Origin: Castor canadensis
Taxonomy: Eukaryota; Chordata; Mammalia; Rodentia; Castoridae
Direction of reading: 5' to 3'
Assembly: GCF_047511655.1 (NCBI RefSeq)
Contig: NC_133401.1
Location: forward strand, 14,602,001-14,666,000
Length of the DNA stretch: 64,000 bases
The notes below the pieces were generated by a model. It searched no databases and had not been told where the DNA came from. It saw only the letters and a program-made list of their open reading frames with translations. The translations under genes and the position numbers were made by a program. This document shows, piece by piece, positions 1 through 13,800 of this stretch (the stretch's first letter is position 1; each line of letters begins with the position of its first letter).

Positions 1-1865
1 ACTGTGGGCTGGTGGGGGCCAGCACCTGTCTTCGTCACCTCCTTGGAGGACTGTGTCACCCAGAGTTTCCTGCCTGGCCTACACTTGCTCACCTTTCAGC
101 AGCCACCTAACGCCTCCCAGCCTGATAAGGTGGGAAGCCGGAAGGGGCCTGTGTGGGGTGTTGATGGATCTTTTTTTTGTGTGTGTGTGTGGTGTTGGGG
201 ATGGATCCCAGGGCCTTGTGCTTGCTAAGTATGCACTCTACCATTGAGCTATATCCCAGTCAAAATGCACCCTAATCATTCATGTTTACCCTGAAAGTCT
301 TTACGTTCAAGAGTGATTTGGACCAGGGGTGGTAGTACACTCCTGTAGTCCCAGCCATTCTAGAGGTGAAGGTAGGAAGATTGCAGTCCAAAGCTGGCCC
401 AGGCAAAAACTCAAGACCACAGCTCAAAAAAACAGTGAAAGCAAAAGGGCAGAGGGCATGGCTCAAGTGATAGAGTTACTTCCAAATGGGAAGCCCTGAG
501 TTCAAGCCGTAGTACTGCGGTACATAAATTAAATAAATAAGTAAAGGTCTGATTTGCCACTGAGCAACACCCCAGCCAAGAATGTATTTGTTTTGAGTCA
601 GGGTCTCCCTATGTTGTCAAGGCTGGCTTCAAACTCAAGAGCCTCCTCCCTCTACCTCCCATGCTGGGATTACAGACTTGGAAGGGCTTAGGTGGGAAGA
701 TGGGAAGGGAGGGAGCAAGATACCAAAGATTCCAGTCCTGGAGTGTTTTTGTTGTTGTTTGTTTTGTGGTGCTGGGGATTGTTCCAGAACTAAGAACTAA
801 GCACTCCACTACTTGAGTGCATTTCCAACCCTACCCACTCCTGGGGTTTTAGTGTAAGCTGGGGATGAGTGGAGATTGGGGGTTGAGGCAGGCTTTGGGA
901 CTCTGTTGTCTACCGTCTGAGTCCTAATTCTTCTCCCAAAAGGATGGTGGGTCAGCCACGTAACTCCACCCCTTGCCTCAGTTTCTCATTGGGTAAAATA
1001 GGGAAGGAGGTTGGATTGACCAGTCTTCTTTGGCTCTGATGTGACCCGAGGGGTCGGTGGGCATGGGAACTTGGGGGCAGTTCAGAGACGTGCTCACATG
1101 TATGTATCCCTATCCCTGCGGCACAGGTCTCAATTGTCCGCAGTACAACCATCACCCTGACACCCAGCCCAGAGACAGATGTGTCCCTTGTCTACCGTGG
1201 CTTTATCCATCCGCTGCTGCCAGGAGGGCCCGGTGGGCCCGGGGCTGGGGATGTGGCTGTGTGGGCCCGGGCCCAGCGCCTACATGTCCTGGCCCGGATG
1301 GCCCGTGGCCCTGACACAGAGAACATGGTAAGGGAGCCTGGGGCATTTGGGGTTTTTTTTTTTTTTGGTTGGGATGTGGTACAGGAAAATTGTGATGATG
1401 TGATGGTTTTGTGAGAAACTGGGCAGAAATTAGACTTACAGGATGGATCCTTAGAGGAGGAGGGAGACTGAGGTTTTCAACTGTGAACAGAATTTGGGGA
1501 AATTTTGAAGTGGGCCTTTGGGGGTTTAAGGGATGCCTTGGAGGTTCTTAGGGTCCAAGAGGCTCTGAGCCTCTCTTTGTAGTAGGAAGTGAGGTCCTAG
1601 GGAGCTGGGATTCTGAGGAAGGAGTGTGAAGAGCTCCAAGGGCCATGTCTCACCCTATCCCCAGGAGGAGGTGGGGCGCTGGGCTGCTCAGCAGGAGAAG
1701 GAGACAAGACGACTGCAGCGCCCAGGATCCACTCGCCTCTTCCCACTGCCCGGGCGAGGGCATAAGTACGCAGTGGAGATTCAGGGGCAGCTGAATGGCT
1801 CAGCAGGCCCTGGGCACAGTGAACTCACTTTGCTGTGGGATCGGACTGGTGTGCCAGGCGGCAGT
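1..1865 (+). CDS. MEGF8: MEGF8 exons before the PSI repeats
   Basis: Three exons (1-129, 1127-1327, 1665-1865), all phase 0. They encode the stretch from [17 protein letters not shown] to [12 protein letters not shown], a linker region with few cysteines between the first kelch propeller and the PSI repeats. The first exon is cut by the window edge, so its acceptor cannot be placed. Intron 130-1126 holds an ID-like SINE, a dimeric SINE and a B1-like SINE. The last two full exons are both exactly 201 bp. Confidence 0.93.
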
Positions 1866-4800
1866 GTGAGTGCCTAGCCCACCCTTTGACCTGTCTCTGA
1901 ACCCTAGCCTCAGATCCCCTGGGCTTTCGGAACTTCAGGCCATAAACTCTTGCTCCTGGATCCTGACTTCTAATCCCTGTACTCTTGGCTTTTGAACTCT
2001 GGACATCACCTTTAACTTCTGACCACAGACCCTCATCTGATCCCATATTATTTTTTAGGAGGTCCTGAGGATGGAACCCAAGCCCTTGCGCTTGCTGGGC
2101 AAGCACCCTACCACTGAGCTACCGCCTAGCCCAGATCCTGTATTCTGATACCTGTCCATACTTGACTTCTCCTGCTTTGACCCCTGCCCTCAATCCTTTG
2201 ATGTCTAGTCTCTAGACTTGTACCTGACCCCTGTGGTGTGCTAATTTCCTAAATCCTGACTTTACATACTGAGTTCTCATCCTGTCTCCAAACCTGTAAC
2301 TCCAGTGTTCAGCTCTGAATCCCCAACCCACCCTTAAGCCTGACACTTGGCCCTTGTGTGCCTTGCCTCTAGGAGATCTCCTTCTTCTTTCTGGAGCCCT
2401 ACCGCTCCTCAGCCTGTGCCTCCTATTCGTCCTGCCTGGGCTGCCTGGCAGACCAGGGCTGCGGCTGGTGCCTGAGCAGTGCCACCTGCCACCTGCGCCA
2501 GGGTGGGGCCCACTGTGAGGATGATGGGGCCGGGGGATCCCTGCTGGTGCTAGTGCCTGCTCTCTGCCCACTCTGTGAGGAGCATCGTGACTGCCACGCC
2601 TGCACCCAGGTGCCTGCTGTGTCACAGGGGATCTCAAGATGAGGCAGACAGAGCAGGAGACTGGGACAGGGACCCTAGACCTGGCATGGGCAGCCAAGAG
2701 TCCCTGATGAAGCTAGGGTCAAGGATCAGGCAAGAGCCAGGTGGGGAGTAGGGGCAATGGGTTTTGAAAGATGGGTACCTGTGAGTCAGGACATGCCCTG
2801 TCACAGTAGCCAGAAAATACATGTGAACCCCTTTCCCCTGAGGGGATTTATCCTCTCTAGCTTGAAGGAGGTCTAGGCCTGCTAGCTCCAGCTGTTTAAT
2901 GTTCATCTCTCTCAGCTCTGTATTCTCTTGTTCCCTGGTACGGTTTTTTCTAGTGACAATGGAGCCACAGTGCTCCAGACTCATCACATACCCAGCCCCA
3001 AGGAGAAAAAGTCTTTTTCTGTCCCACCCCACCCCGAAGTTCAACTGAAGACCCAGAATTCTGGGTCCTAGTGTGGTGAATCATGCCTGTAATCCTAGCT
3101 ACTTGGGATGCAGAGATTGGGAGGATTAAGGTTTGAGGCCAGTTTAATCAAAAAGTTCTCAAGACCCCATGTCAATAAGTCAGGTGTAGTGGTACTTGTC
3201 TGTCACCCCAGCTACTTGGGAGACTTGTAGGCAGAAGATCATTTTGCCCCAGTGAAAATGTGAGTCCTACCTGAAAAGTACTTAAAACAAAAAAGGGCTG
3301 GGGGTGTGGCTCAAGTGACAGAGCACCTGCCTAGCAAATGTGAGGCTCTGAATTCAACCCCCAGTACCACTAAAAAAAAAAAAAATTTTTTTTTTAAAAA
3401 TCCCCAAATTCTGATTCATTGGGTGGTTCTGGACGGTTCTTGTGTAGACTCCTAACCAGTTACTGAGGTTGGGAGGGATTGTGGCCCCCTGGTCACCTCT
3501 GAGTTGTAAGGATTGAATCTGCCCATTGGGTCCCCAGACAGTGGGTGCTGGGCAGGCAGAATGCAGATGTCTGTGAAGGGATGCAACCATTGGGGACAGA
3601 GAGGTTGGAAGCTGTGGATGGGGGTGGGGGCAAGTGAGGGAGGTAGCTGCTTGTTGAGCAGATGATGGGTGAGGCACTGGGGGCTCAGAGAGTGGACTAA
3701 ACTGGGCTCTGACTCCTTGCCTAATACCCTCTGCCCAGGACCCCTTCTGTGAGTGGCACCAGAGCACCAGCCGCAAAGGGGATGCAGCATGTAGCCGGCG
3801 GGGCCGGGGTCGGGGTGCCCTGAAGAGCCCAGAGGAATGCCCCCCACTCTGCAGCCAGTGAGCCAGGCAGGACCCAGGGGTGGGTGGGTGTGCATGGGAG
3901 CAGGACTGGAATGACATGACCCCTGCTCCCCACTGCAGGCGCCTGACTTGTGAGGACTGCCTGGCCAACTCTAGCCAGTGTGCCTGGTGCCAGTCCACCC
4001 ACACCTGCTTCCTGTTTGCTGCCTACCTGGCCCGGTACCCACATGGGGGCTGCCGTGGCTGGGATGACAGGTGTGCTCCTGGGGCCAGGGCTCATGGAAT
4101 GAGGTTCCAGACTGGCAAGGAGGTACCCAGGCTCTGAAGTCCCCACACCTGTCACCCTGCAGTGTGCACTCAGAGCCACGGTGCCGGAGCTGTGGTGGCT
4201 TCCTGACCTGCCACGAGTGTCTGCAGAGCCACGAGTGCGGCTGGTGTGGCAATGAAGACAACCCCACTCTGGGACGGTGAGTGGGATGGTGGAGGAGGAC
4301 AGTGAGGGGGCCTGGCTGGTGGCGTGGAGAACGTGGTTTTCTCTTCTCGTGACTCTAACGACCTCTTTGTTTCTCTGACCCCCATCCTCTGGCTTCTCTT
4401 CCTTCTCTTCACTGTCCTCTACCTCTCTTTTTATTGTCCCTCTTTTTTCTTTTCTCTTTTTCCTTCTTCATTCTTTCCCTGTTTCTGTTTTCTCTCGTTC
4501 ATCTTGTTTTCATTCTGTTCCTGTCTCTGTCACTGTTTCCCTGTCTCTATATTGTTCCCCTTGCAGGTGCCTACAGGGGGACTTCTCAGGGCCCCTGGGA
4601 GGGGGGAACTGCTCCCTGTGGGTGGGCGAGGGCCTGGGGCTGCCTGTGGCCCTCCCTGCCCGCTGGGCTTATGCCCGCTGTCCAGATGTGGATGAGTGTC
4701 GCCTGGGACTGGCGCGTTGTCACCCTCGGGCGACCTGCCTAAACACGCCTCTCAGCTACGAATGTCATTGCCAGCGTGGCTACCAGGGTGATGGCATCAT

Positions 4801-7800
4801 CCACTGCAATCGCACGTGAGTGAGGCAGGGGTTGCATTCCTGGGATGTTGCCCAGGAATGGGGCTCAAATTGGAGGGAGGAAGCTACCATGGTTCTGGGC
4901 TCCCTCTGAGGAATCAGTATCCCCATTTAGCCTGAAATTTTCACCCTACAGACTAGGACCTCATTGAGTGGCAGGGTCCTCAAGGTAACTCTAGTTGCCA
5001 TGGAAACATGACACTCATAGACTGTGGGTCTTAATCTTCGGCATTGCTGTAGAGATGGAGGAGGACCTAGTTGAAAGGGGGTTTTCACAGTGGTGCTATG
5101 TGGTTGCTATGGAGATAAGCATCACCACGTGTGATGGAGTTGCCTTGGCGACAGGGTCACCCACACAACCCAGAACTGTGGAAACAGGCAGCCACTTATG
5201 ATGGTATTGTTGTGGGTGGAGATGATGGTGTGCTTTGGGATGCACATCCTGGCCATGATTCCCCAGGTGCCTGGAAGACTGTGGCCATGGTGTATGCAGT
5301 GGCCCGCCAGACTTTACCTGTGTGTGTGACCTGGGCTGGACATCTGACCTGCCCCTACCCACACCTGCCCCGGGGCCCCCCGCCCCTCGCTGCTCCCGAG
5401 ACTGTGGCTGCAACTTCCATAGCCATTGCCGTAGGAGGGGGCCTGGCTTCTGTGACGAGTGTCAGGGTGAGCAACTGAATTCCCAGGATGCTTGAGGGGT
5501 CTCCTCCCTTCTTGGGCTCCAGCTTCCTTCTCTGAGTGGGCTTCACTCTCCCCTGAGGCAGCACTGAGTCTCTTGCCCTAGTCCCTGCTCCTGACCCAAG
5601 TGAGTTTCAGTGCCACCATCTATACCTGGGCATCACTCCCACTTTGGAACTTACTGTTTCTCCCTAGCCCAGGCCTTGGTTTCCTTCCTTTGCAGCCGCT
5701 GGGGAGGAGATCAGGGATTGGTAGAGCCAGCTGGTCTGGGCTCCTTTCTGTCCTTGCCTCTGACTCTGTGTCCCATCTGCTGGGACCTCCACAGACTGGA
5801 CATGGGGGGATCACTGCGAACGGTGCCGGCCTGGTAGCTATGGCAATGCCACAGGCTCAGGTGGCTGCCGGCCCTGCCAGTGCAATGGGCATGGGGATCC
5901 ACGCCGTGGACACTGTGACAACCTCAGCGGGCTCTGCTTCTGTCAGGATCATACTGAGGGTGCCCACTGTCAGCTTTGTTCCCCGGGCTACTACGGGGAC
6001 CCCCGGTGAGCCAGGGGCCAGCAGGGTTGGGGAGGTTGGGCTTGGGAAATGGTGGGGTGGGGTAGGACTGGTCTGATGCTGGCTCTTCTCCATCTGCACA
6101 GGGCTGGTGGCTCCTGCTTCCGGGAGTGTGGAGGTCGTGCCCTCCTCACCAATGTGTCCTCAGTGGCTTTGGGCTCCCGCCGGTTTGGGGGACTGCTGCC
6201 TCCAGGTGGTGGGGCTGCGAGAGCTGGGTCTGGCCTGTCCTACTGTGTGTGGGTTGTCTCAGCCACTGAGTTGTTACAGCCCTGTGCCCCTGGGACCCTC
6301 TGTCCGCCACTCACCCTCACCTTCTCCCCCGACAGCAGCACCCCCTGCACGGTGAGCACTGAGGGACTAGGGTTCAGCTCGTAAGCCAGATCTCTTTATC
6401 AGATAGACCCAGCCCCTATGTCAAACTCTGTTCCTCAGATCATCCAGCCCTTTGATCCTAAGCTGTCAAATCCTACCATTTCCCAGTTCTCCTGTTTCCT
6501 CGACTCTCATCTCCCACTTTCTTTTTCTTCAAACTCCCCTTCCCCAGACCAGAAATCTTAACTTTCTTTCTTTCGTGTGCTAGCTCTGATCAATTGGTGG
6601 TGGCTGCCAGGAGCTGTGTGTTGAGAAAGAGACTCAGTGCAAGGGTGCCTGATGGATTAGCCATATCTGCTTGGAACATAGGAATGGGAGGGACAGCCTC
6701 CGTGCCACAGCATGATGGTTTGCCCTGGACTACAAACAGCCCATTTCCCAGACTGCCCTGTGTTCTTTTATTTATTTATTTTTAACACAGGGTCTTGCTA
6801 TGTAACCTAGTCCGGGCTCACACTTATTATCCTCCTGCCTTACCTTTCTAAGTAGCTGGGGTTATAGGCATGTGCCACCACACCCAGCTCTGCCCTCTCC
6901 TCCTCCTTCCGGACCTCAGGTGCCCTTCTTTCTCATTCTTATGGTCCCCTAACTCTTGACTTTGCACCCCTCCAGCTGAGCTACGTCCTGGCCTTTGATG
7001 GATTCCCACGCTTCCTGGACACTGGTGTCGTTCAGTCAGACCGTAGTCTCATTGCTGCCTTCTGTGGCCAGCGGCGGGACAGGCCCCTCACTGTGCAGGC
7101 CCTGTCTGGTATGGGGGCTGTGGCATTGGGACCTCTCTGGGCTTTTTTTCTTTGTGGTGCTGGGGATGGAACCCTCCTATTAGGCAAGTGCTCTACCACT
7201 GAGCTATGCCCCAGCCTTGCCCTGGGCTGTGTATCCCTTGCTCCTACATTTGTCAGATATCTGATTGGATTTAGGACCCAGGTTCTAGACTCGGGACTGC
7301 CATAGACTTGCAAGGTAACAGTCCCTTAACAGGATGATGCAGCTTCTCTGCATTTCTGGGCCTCATCTGAGGAAAGTAGGGAGGATTTTGTTGGTTGGGC
7401 TGGTTCTGGAGAGAAGGGACAAGTCGGGCATGTCTTTGGGGCATGTAGAACATGACTGGTATGAGGGTTCCTGGCATCTCCTTAGCCTTGTGATTTTCAA
7501 CCAAAAAAGGTTTTTGTCCCTCGGGTGGAGATGCGGTAGAAAGAATTTGTTATGAAGGCCAGGTTTTTTGTTTTGTTTGCTTGCTTGTTTTTTTGTGCTA
7601 GGGTCCCACTATGTAGCTCAGACTGGCCTTGAGCTCACTGTGTAGCCCATGCTGGCCTCAGACTTCCAGTACCCCTGCCTCCCCCTCCCAAGTACCAGGA
7701 TTATAAGTGTGCACCACCACACCTGACTCAGACCAGATTTTGGAAATGTTTCTCTTTGTGTTGTGAGTCAGAACAGCTCTGAGGCTGGAGGCAAAGGGGC

Positions 7801-10800
7801 AGATTAGAGATGGCATGCTGGATTGTATGAACACCAGATCCCACATCAAGCCTCCAGAACCAGAGGGACTTTATTGTAGTCAGTGCATGTTTATTGAGCA
7901 CCCACACTGAGCTGCCCTGATCTAGATGCTGGGGTACAGCAGTGTGCAAGGGACACGGGCACTCGGAGTTGAAGGGGCAAACTGCCTGGAACGATGTAGT
8001 AGACTCAGAACAGTTGGTCTTTCCCTGAGGCAGTGGATAGGTCCCAGGCTTACCTGGGTGACTGAAGGCTGGGGAGGGCTTCTTTGCAGAAGTGAATTTG
8101 GCTGGAGCCAGGAAGCTGGGGCCTAGGGAGGGCTGCTCCTTCAGGCTGGACATAGCAGATATCAAAGTACTGAGAGCAGGGTAAAAGGGCCAGGCTAGGA
8201 CTGGGACACACAGGATGGGGAGAGTTGGAGACCTTGAGATTGAAGAGTCTGTAGGACCCTCTAGGCCCCAGAAGGGGGAACTCTTTGTGTGTGTGTGTGT
8301 GTGTGTGCTCACGCGCGCGTGTGTGTCACTGGGGATTCAACTCAGGGCTTAGTACTTGCCATGCCCTGAATCCTTTTGTTTTTAGTTTGTTTTTCAGATA
8401 GCTTGTCATGGTCACTTTGCCTGATCTGGCCTCTAATCACAATCCTGTCTCTGTCTCCTGTGTAGCTGGGGCCACAGGCTTGTGCCACCACGCTATGCCC
8501 TTTTAAATACAACTTTATTGAGGCATATTTTACACATCATAACACATTGTATAATTAATTTCTGCTCCTCCATTCATGAAACCGCCACTCTTTCTAAGAA
8601 CATTGGGGAGCTGTGGAAGATACAATGTCTGCCTGTGCCATGGCTAGGTTCATATTTGTATGAATGATGTGGGCTGCAGGAAGAGTGAAGCATAGGGCAG
8701 CCTTAAGATTGGGAGATGGAGTTGGTGTCCAGGTGATACGAGATACTGGCTTGGATGACACCTGAGGAGTGGCAAGCAATGGGCGAATGGGAGAGAGATG
8801 TAAGCTTTATTTCTTTCTTTCGTGTGGTGCTTGTGATCAAACCCAGGGTCTCATGTATGGTAGGCATGTGCTCTACCACTGAGCTACAGTCCTAGCCTGA
8901 GATTTAGGCTTTAAAATGGACAGAACTTGAAGTTGGCCAAGGGAGGGATGTGCAGAAGAAAAGTTCATCATGGTAGTGACTCTACATAACTGGGTGCCCT
9001 GCTTCCCTGCTCCATTACGTTGGGTTTTCTCCATCCCTAGGGGAACAAGGCCCAGAATGTGGCTTTGACAAGCCTTCTGCCTCTCCCCACAGGGCTGCTC
9101 GTCCTGCACTGGGAGGCCAATGGATCTTCGTCCTGGGGCTTCAACGCCTCAGTCGGCTCCGCCCGCTGTGGGTCTGGGGGCCCTGGGAGCTGCCCCGTCC
9201 CCCAGGAATGTGTGCCCCAGGATGGAGCTGCAGGTGCTGGGCTCTGCCGATGTCCTCAGGGCTGGGCTGGTCCACACTGTCGCATGGCTCTGTGTCCTGA
9301 GAACTGCAATGCACACACAGGGTCTGGGATTTGTAACCAGGTACAAATGGGAAAGGGCCAGACAGGTGGGATAGGAGTGGTGATCAGGGCTCCCCTGAGC
9401 CTCTTATCTGCTGTCCCCAGAGCCTGGGTGTATGCATCTGTGCTGAGGGCTTCGGGGGTCCGGACTGTGCCACGAAGCTGGATGGTGGGCAGCTGGTCTG
9501 GGAGACTGTCATGGACAGCCGCCTGTCAGCCGTGAGTTGGGGCCCACTGGGTCTGTTTCATGGACCATTTCCCCACCTGCACTCCTGGGGACCATCCCTA
9601 ACCCTCCACCTAAGCCTGACTTTGTCATGACCTTAGCCTGATCCCTGGTCCTCCCACCCACCCTCAGGACACTGCTAGCCGCTTCCTGCACCGCCTTGGG
9701 CACACTATGGTGGAGGGACCTGATGCCACATTGTGGATGTTTGGGGGTCTGGGTCTGCCCCAGGGGCTGCTGGGAAACCTATACAGGTGAGAACTGCTCT
9801 GGGGAAGTGGGATATTTGAATGAGAGATGTTACTTCAGGGGCTGCTGAGATCTGTCACCTGAGTTATATCAGGAGGGTACAGAAAACTCCGAGGTGAGGG
9901 ACACTCCAAAGGATGTTGGGACACTTTTCATAGGAGGCTTATCTGTGGACACTCAGCATTGGGGTACTGTTTGAGTGGTGTTGCCTAGGGGATGGTAAGA
10001 TGGCTGTCATAGGAAAGTCACCCCAAGGGATGCTGGGACCTCTGTCAGGAAGGGTCCCCTTAAAGAATGTTGGGATGATCTTACAACAAGGCTGCATTTT
10101 TGCCTCTTGGCCCCAGGTACTCTGTAAGTGAGCGGCGGTGGACTCAGATGCTGGCGGGAGCTGAGGATGGGGGCCCAGGCCCATCACCCCGCTCCTTTCA
10201 TGCAGCTGCCTATGTGTCCGCTGGTCGTGGTGCCATGTATCTGCTGGGAGGGCTCACAGCTGGGGGCATCACCCATGACTTCTGGGTCCTTAACCTTACC
10301 ACCCTGCAGTGGCGGCAGGAGAAGGTGAGCATATGTTCCACCCCAGCCCTGTCCCCCAAGCCAGGCTTAGGAATGATGACCGTAGTAGCTCTTGCCAGCT
10401 TTGCCACCAGAGGAAACAATGACCTTCTGGGGTTCTAGCAGCAGTCCCAGATTTGGGAGCTGGGGAGGTAGTTCAGTGGTAGAGCATGTGCACAAGGCCC
10501 TGGGTTCCATCCCCCCGACTGCAAAAAAAAAAAAAAAGTCTAAGAATTGAATTTCACTGGCTGACCCCAGTGATGTAGTCCCAAGAAGATTCCTCACCAA
10601 GGGCCTGTGATGGCTCTGGTTTACCAGGCTGGGACAGAACCCCACCTAGGCACAGAGTGAGAACAGAGGAGCAAGGGCTTCCCAAAGACTCAGTAAGTTT
10701 ATAGGGCCTAAGATGGAGCCAGCAGAACTAACTAGAACCTGCTGAACAGCTGCCAGGCCTGGGAGGCCAGGGTCTGACCAGCCCCAGGGAGCTCACTACT

Positions 10801-13800
10801 CCTTAGCACTCAGAGGGGACCGTGGGGCTGAGTCTTGCTTCTGCTCACAAGGTGACCTTGGCCCTCCATCCCACAGGCCCCTCAGACTGTGGACTTACCA
10901 GCAGTTGCTGGCCACACCCTGACTGCACGTCGAGGCCTGTCTCTGCTCCTAGTGGGTGGCTACTCTCCTGAAAATGGCTTCAACCAGCAGTTGCTGGAGT
11001 ACCAGCTGGCAACTGGCACCTGGGTGTCCGGAGCCCAGAGTGGGACACCTCCCACAGGTGGGGCTGCAACCAAAGCCATCCAGGGCTTTGCAAAGGCTCT
11101 CTGTCTACTCCCATATTCTGGTTGCTGTACCTTCTTATCTCACTGTCGCCCCCTCAGGCTATCCGTAATTCCAGGGAGCCATCTCTGGCAATGTTCAGTT
11201 TCTCTGTTTACTCCCCAGACTCCATGAGGAACCAACCACCTCCTGCCTAGAGTGGCCACTGTCTTCCTCCCCCAAGCTCTAAGATCACCACCCTTCAGGG
11301 ATTCTTTTCTTTCTGTCTTTCTAAGTGCTTTGAACACTGTCCCCTAGACATTCTGTCACACTCCTACAAGCCAGTCATAACTTCCCAGCCATTAGTTACT
11401 CTGACCTTTCCTGGAGTGTCTAATGGTCATCCTCCAGAACCCGAGGGGAGCCCAGGAGGTTGGCTGGGGTGGGGCAGGGGGACACAGGCCGTTGGCCCTT
11501 CCCATCATCTCTGTGGTCATCCTGCCCCTCCAGGTCTCTATGGTCATTCTGCAGTCTACCATGAAGCCACCGACTCCCTTTATGTGTTTGGGGGCTTCCG
11601 CTTCCACGTGGAACTGGCAGCCCCATCCCCAGAACTCTACTCCCTGCACTGTCCTGACCGTACCTGGAGCCTGCTGGCCCCTTCTCAGGGGGCAAAGGTC
11701 AGGAAAAGTGGGCCAAACAAATGGCTATGTGGGGCAGAGCAAGTTTCCTCCCTCTCCAAGTGCTGCAAGGCCTGGTTCCCTGCTGGGTTCCTGCTCCCTC
11801 CCTTTCCAGTCTCTTGCATTGAACTCTGACATCCCCAGGTTTCCTCTTTTTCCATCTCTGATTTGGAGGAAAGAATCCTTGGGTAGGAGGTCAGAGGCCT
11901 GGGTTTTGTCTCAGCTCTGCCCTGACTCTGTGTGGCCCTGGAAGTTTCCTGCCTCTTCCTGGGTGCTCCATCTATGAAAAGTAGGACTGAGACACCTTGT
12001 GCCTCTTGCCTTACAAGGCCAAAGAGATAGGGTATGGAGGATCAGTGAGCATTGGCTGGCAAGGACAGTTGTGCGCAGTCTGCACACACATTCCTAAGCC
12101 ACTCTTGGGGGACAGGGAGCCTCGTGTCCCCAGCCAGCTGGCTGAAACACTGAGAATTGTAAGTTTTCATCTCAAGGGACTTGGGCCAAGTTCATGGGAG
12201 TAACATGGGTTGTGAAAGCTAGGGGTTCCGGGGAAGAGAGATGGTTCTGTGGGCTGCTCCAAGGGGTCCAGGAGGTTTCTTAGAGGGAGGAAGTGAGACT
12301 TGAGGAAGGGGAAGATTGGCCAAGCTGGTGGGGGCAGGGAGGAAAGTTTAGGGGTGGCAGGTGGGCTGGGAGGAAGCATGTGAAAGAAGGGACTGGCCTC
12401 TGATAGTCCATCCCTGCAAATGTCTCAACAGCCCCGCCCCCGACTTTTCCATGCTGCGGCCTTGCTAGGAGACACCATGGTGGTGCTTGGGGGGCGCTCA
12501 GACCCTGATGAGTTCAGCAGTGATGTTCTGCTCTACCAGGTTAACTGCAACACCTGGCTCCTGCCTGATCTCACTCGTAAGTCCCTATTGCTTTCCTGGG
12601 AGGCTGGGGGACATCAAGGGAAAGCCTTGTCCCTGTCCTAGGACTCCCAACTCAGCAGAAGTCACTCAGGCCTCCTCAAACCCATTTGCAAAGCTCCTGT
12701 CTTCTGCTAAAGACCCCAGAAGTGCTTTTCTTTCTTCATTTTTTATTCTCATTATAAAAGTGACAAAATTCATTGTACATGATTTATAAAATTGGAGGGA
12801 AAAGACCGCCCATAGCCTCACACTTTAGAGACAGCCACTGCCATATGTGGGGATTTGCCTTCCTTTCAAGTTTGCTGTTCATGGCTTAGAAATGGGCCTA
12901 TAGCTTGCCTTTATTTTATTTTTTTGCTGTGCTGAGGATGGAACCTAGAGCCTAGGGTGCTAGGCAAGCACTTTACTGCTGAGCCACACTCCCAGCCCTT
13001 ATCTTGCGTTTTCATTTCATTTATTATTATAAGTAACTGTGTGTGTGTTTCTGGGTCTGTTTCCTCTCTGATCCTCTTTTTCTAATTCCCTTTTCTTATT
13101 AATCTACCTTCCAATATTCTGTTTCTGTCTCTCTCTTTTTAATGACTTAAAAAAGCTGAAGTGAAATTCATGTAACATAAAATTAACTATTTTATAATGA
13201 TTGATAGAGCTGGATATAGTAGCACAGGCCTGTAATCCCAGCATTCGGGAGGCTGAGGCAAGAGGATTATGAGTTTGAGGATAGCCTGGGCTATACCCTG
13301 TCTCAAAAAATCAAGGGTTGAGGATATAGTTCAGTGGTAAAGCACCTGCCTAGTATGCATTAAGGCCCTCAGTTCAATTCCTGCACCAAAAACAAAAATA
13401 ACAATAAGAAAATCAATAGAGCTTGGGGTGTAGTTAAAAGTGCCTGCCTTACATATGAAACGCCTGAGCACTGCAATAAATAAATAAAATGATTGCTTCA
13501 CTGGTATTTAGAGCCTTTACAACTGGTAACCTCCATCTTGTTCCAAAATATTTGTCTCTGCTCTTACTGCCCCTCTTCGTTCCTTCCTTCCTTCTTCCCC
13601 TCCTTCCCTCCTTCCCTCCTTGATAGGGTCTTCCTATGTAGCCGGGACTGACCTTGAACTTGAGACCCTCCTGCCTCATCCTCTCAAGTGCTGGGACTGT
13701 TTATTTCTCTTTGTCTGCTTTTTCTTCCTCTTTTTTGCCATCTGTGTAATTCTCCTGTTTATTCTGCTTTGTGTCTCCTTTCTGCCTGCGTCTGTCTCTT

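Larger units (their letters stand above)
7109..9092 (+). other. MEGF8 intron with SINEs and an L2 fossil
   Basis: Non-coding. It holds ID-like and B1-like SINEs (7143-7217, 7563-7730, 8326-8500, 8806-8898), an L2-like stretch near 7880-7970 (ttattgagcaccca) and a (GT)n tract at 8286-8326. No further exon is recognisable. Confidence 0.8.

Noticed and set aside
3354-4179. Long minus-strand open frames opposite the MEGF8 PSI exons
   Set aside because: They are shadows of the real coding strand and SINE-derived at one end.
10452-10537. tRNA-like A and B box motifs
   Set aside because: They are ID-type SINE copies with A tails, not tRNA genes: no intact cloverleaf or anticodon stem is seen.
13579-13620. 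Short direct repeats that might suggest a CRISPR array
   Set aside because: They are simple TTCC/TCCC microsatellite units in mammalian intronic DNA.
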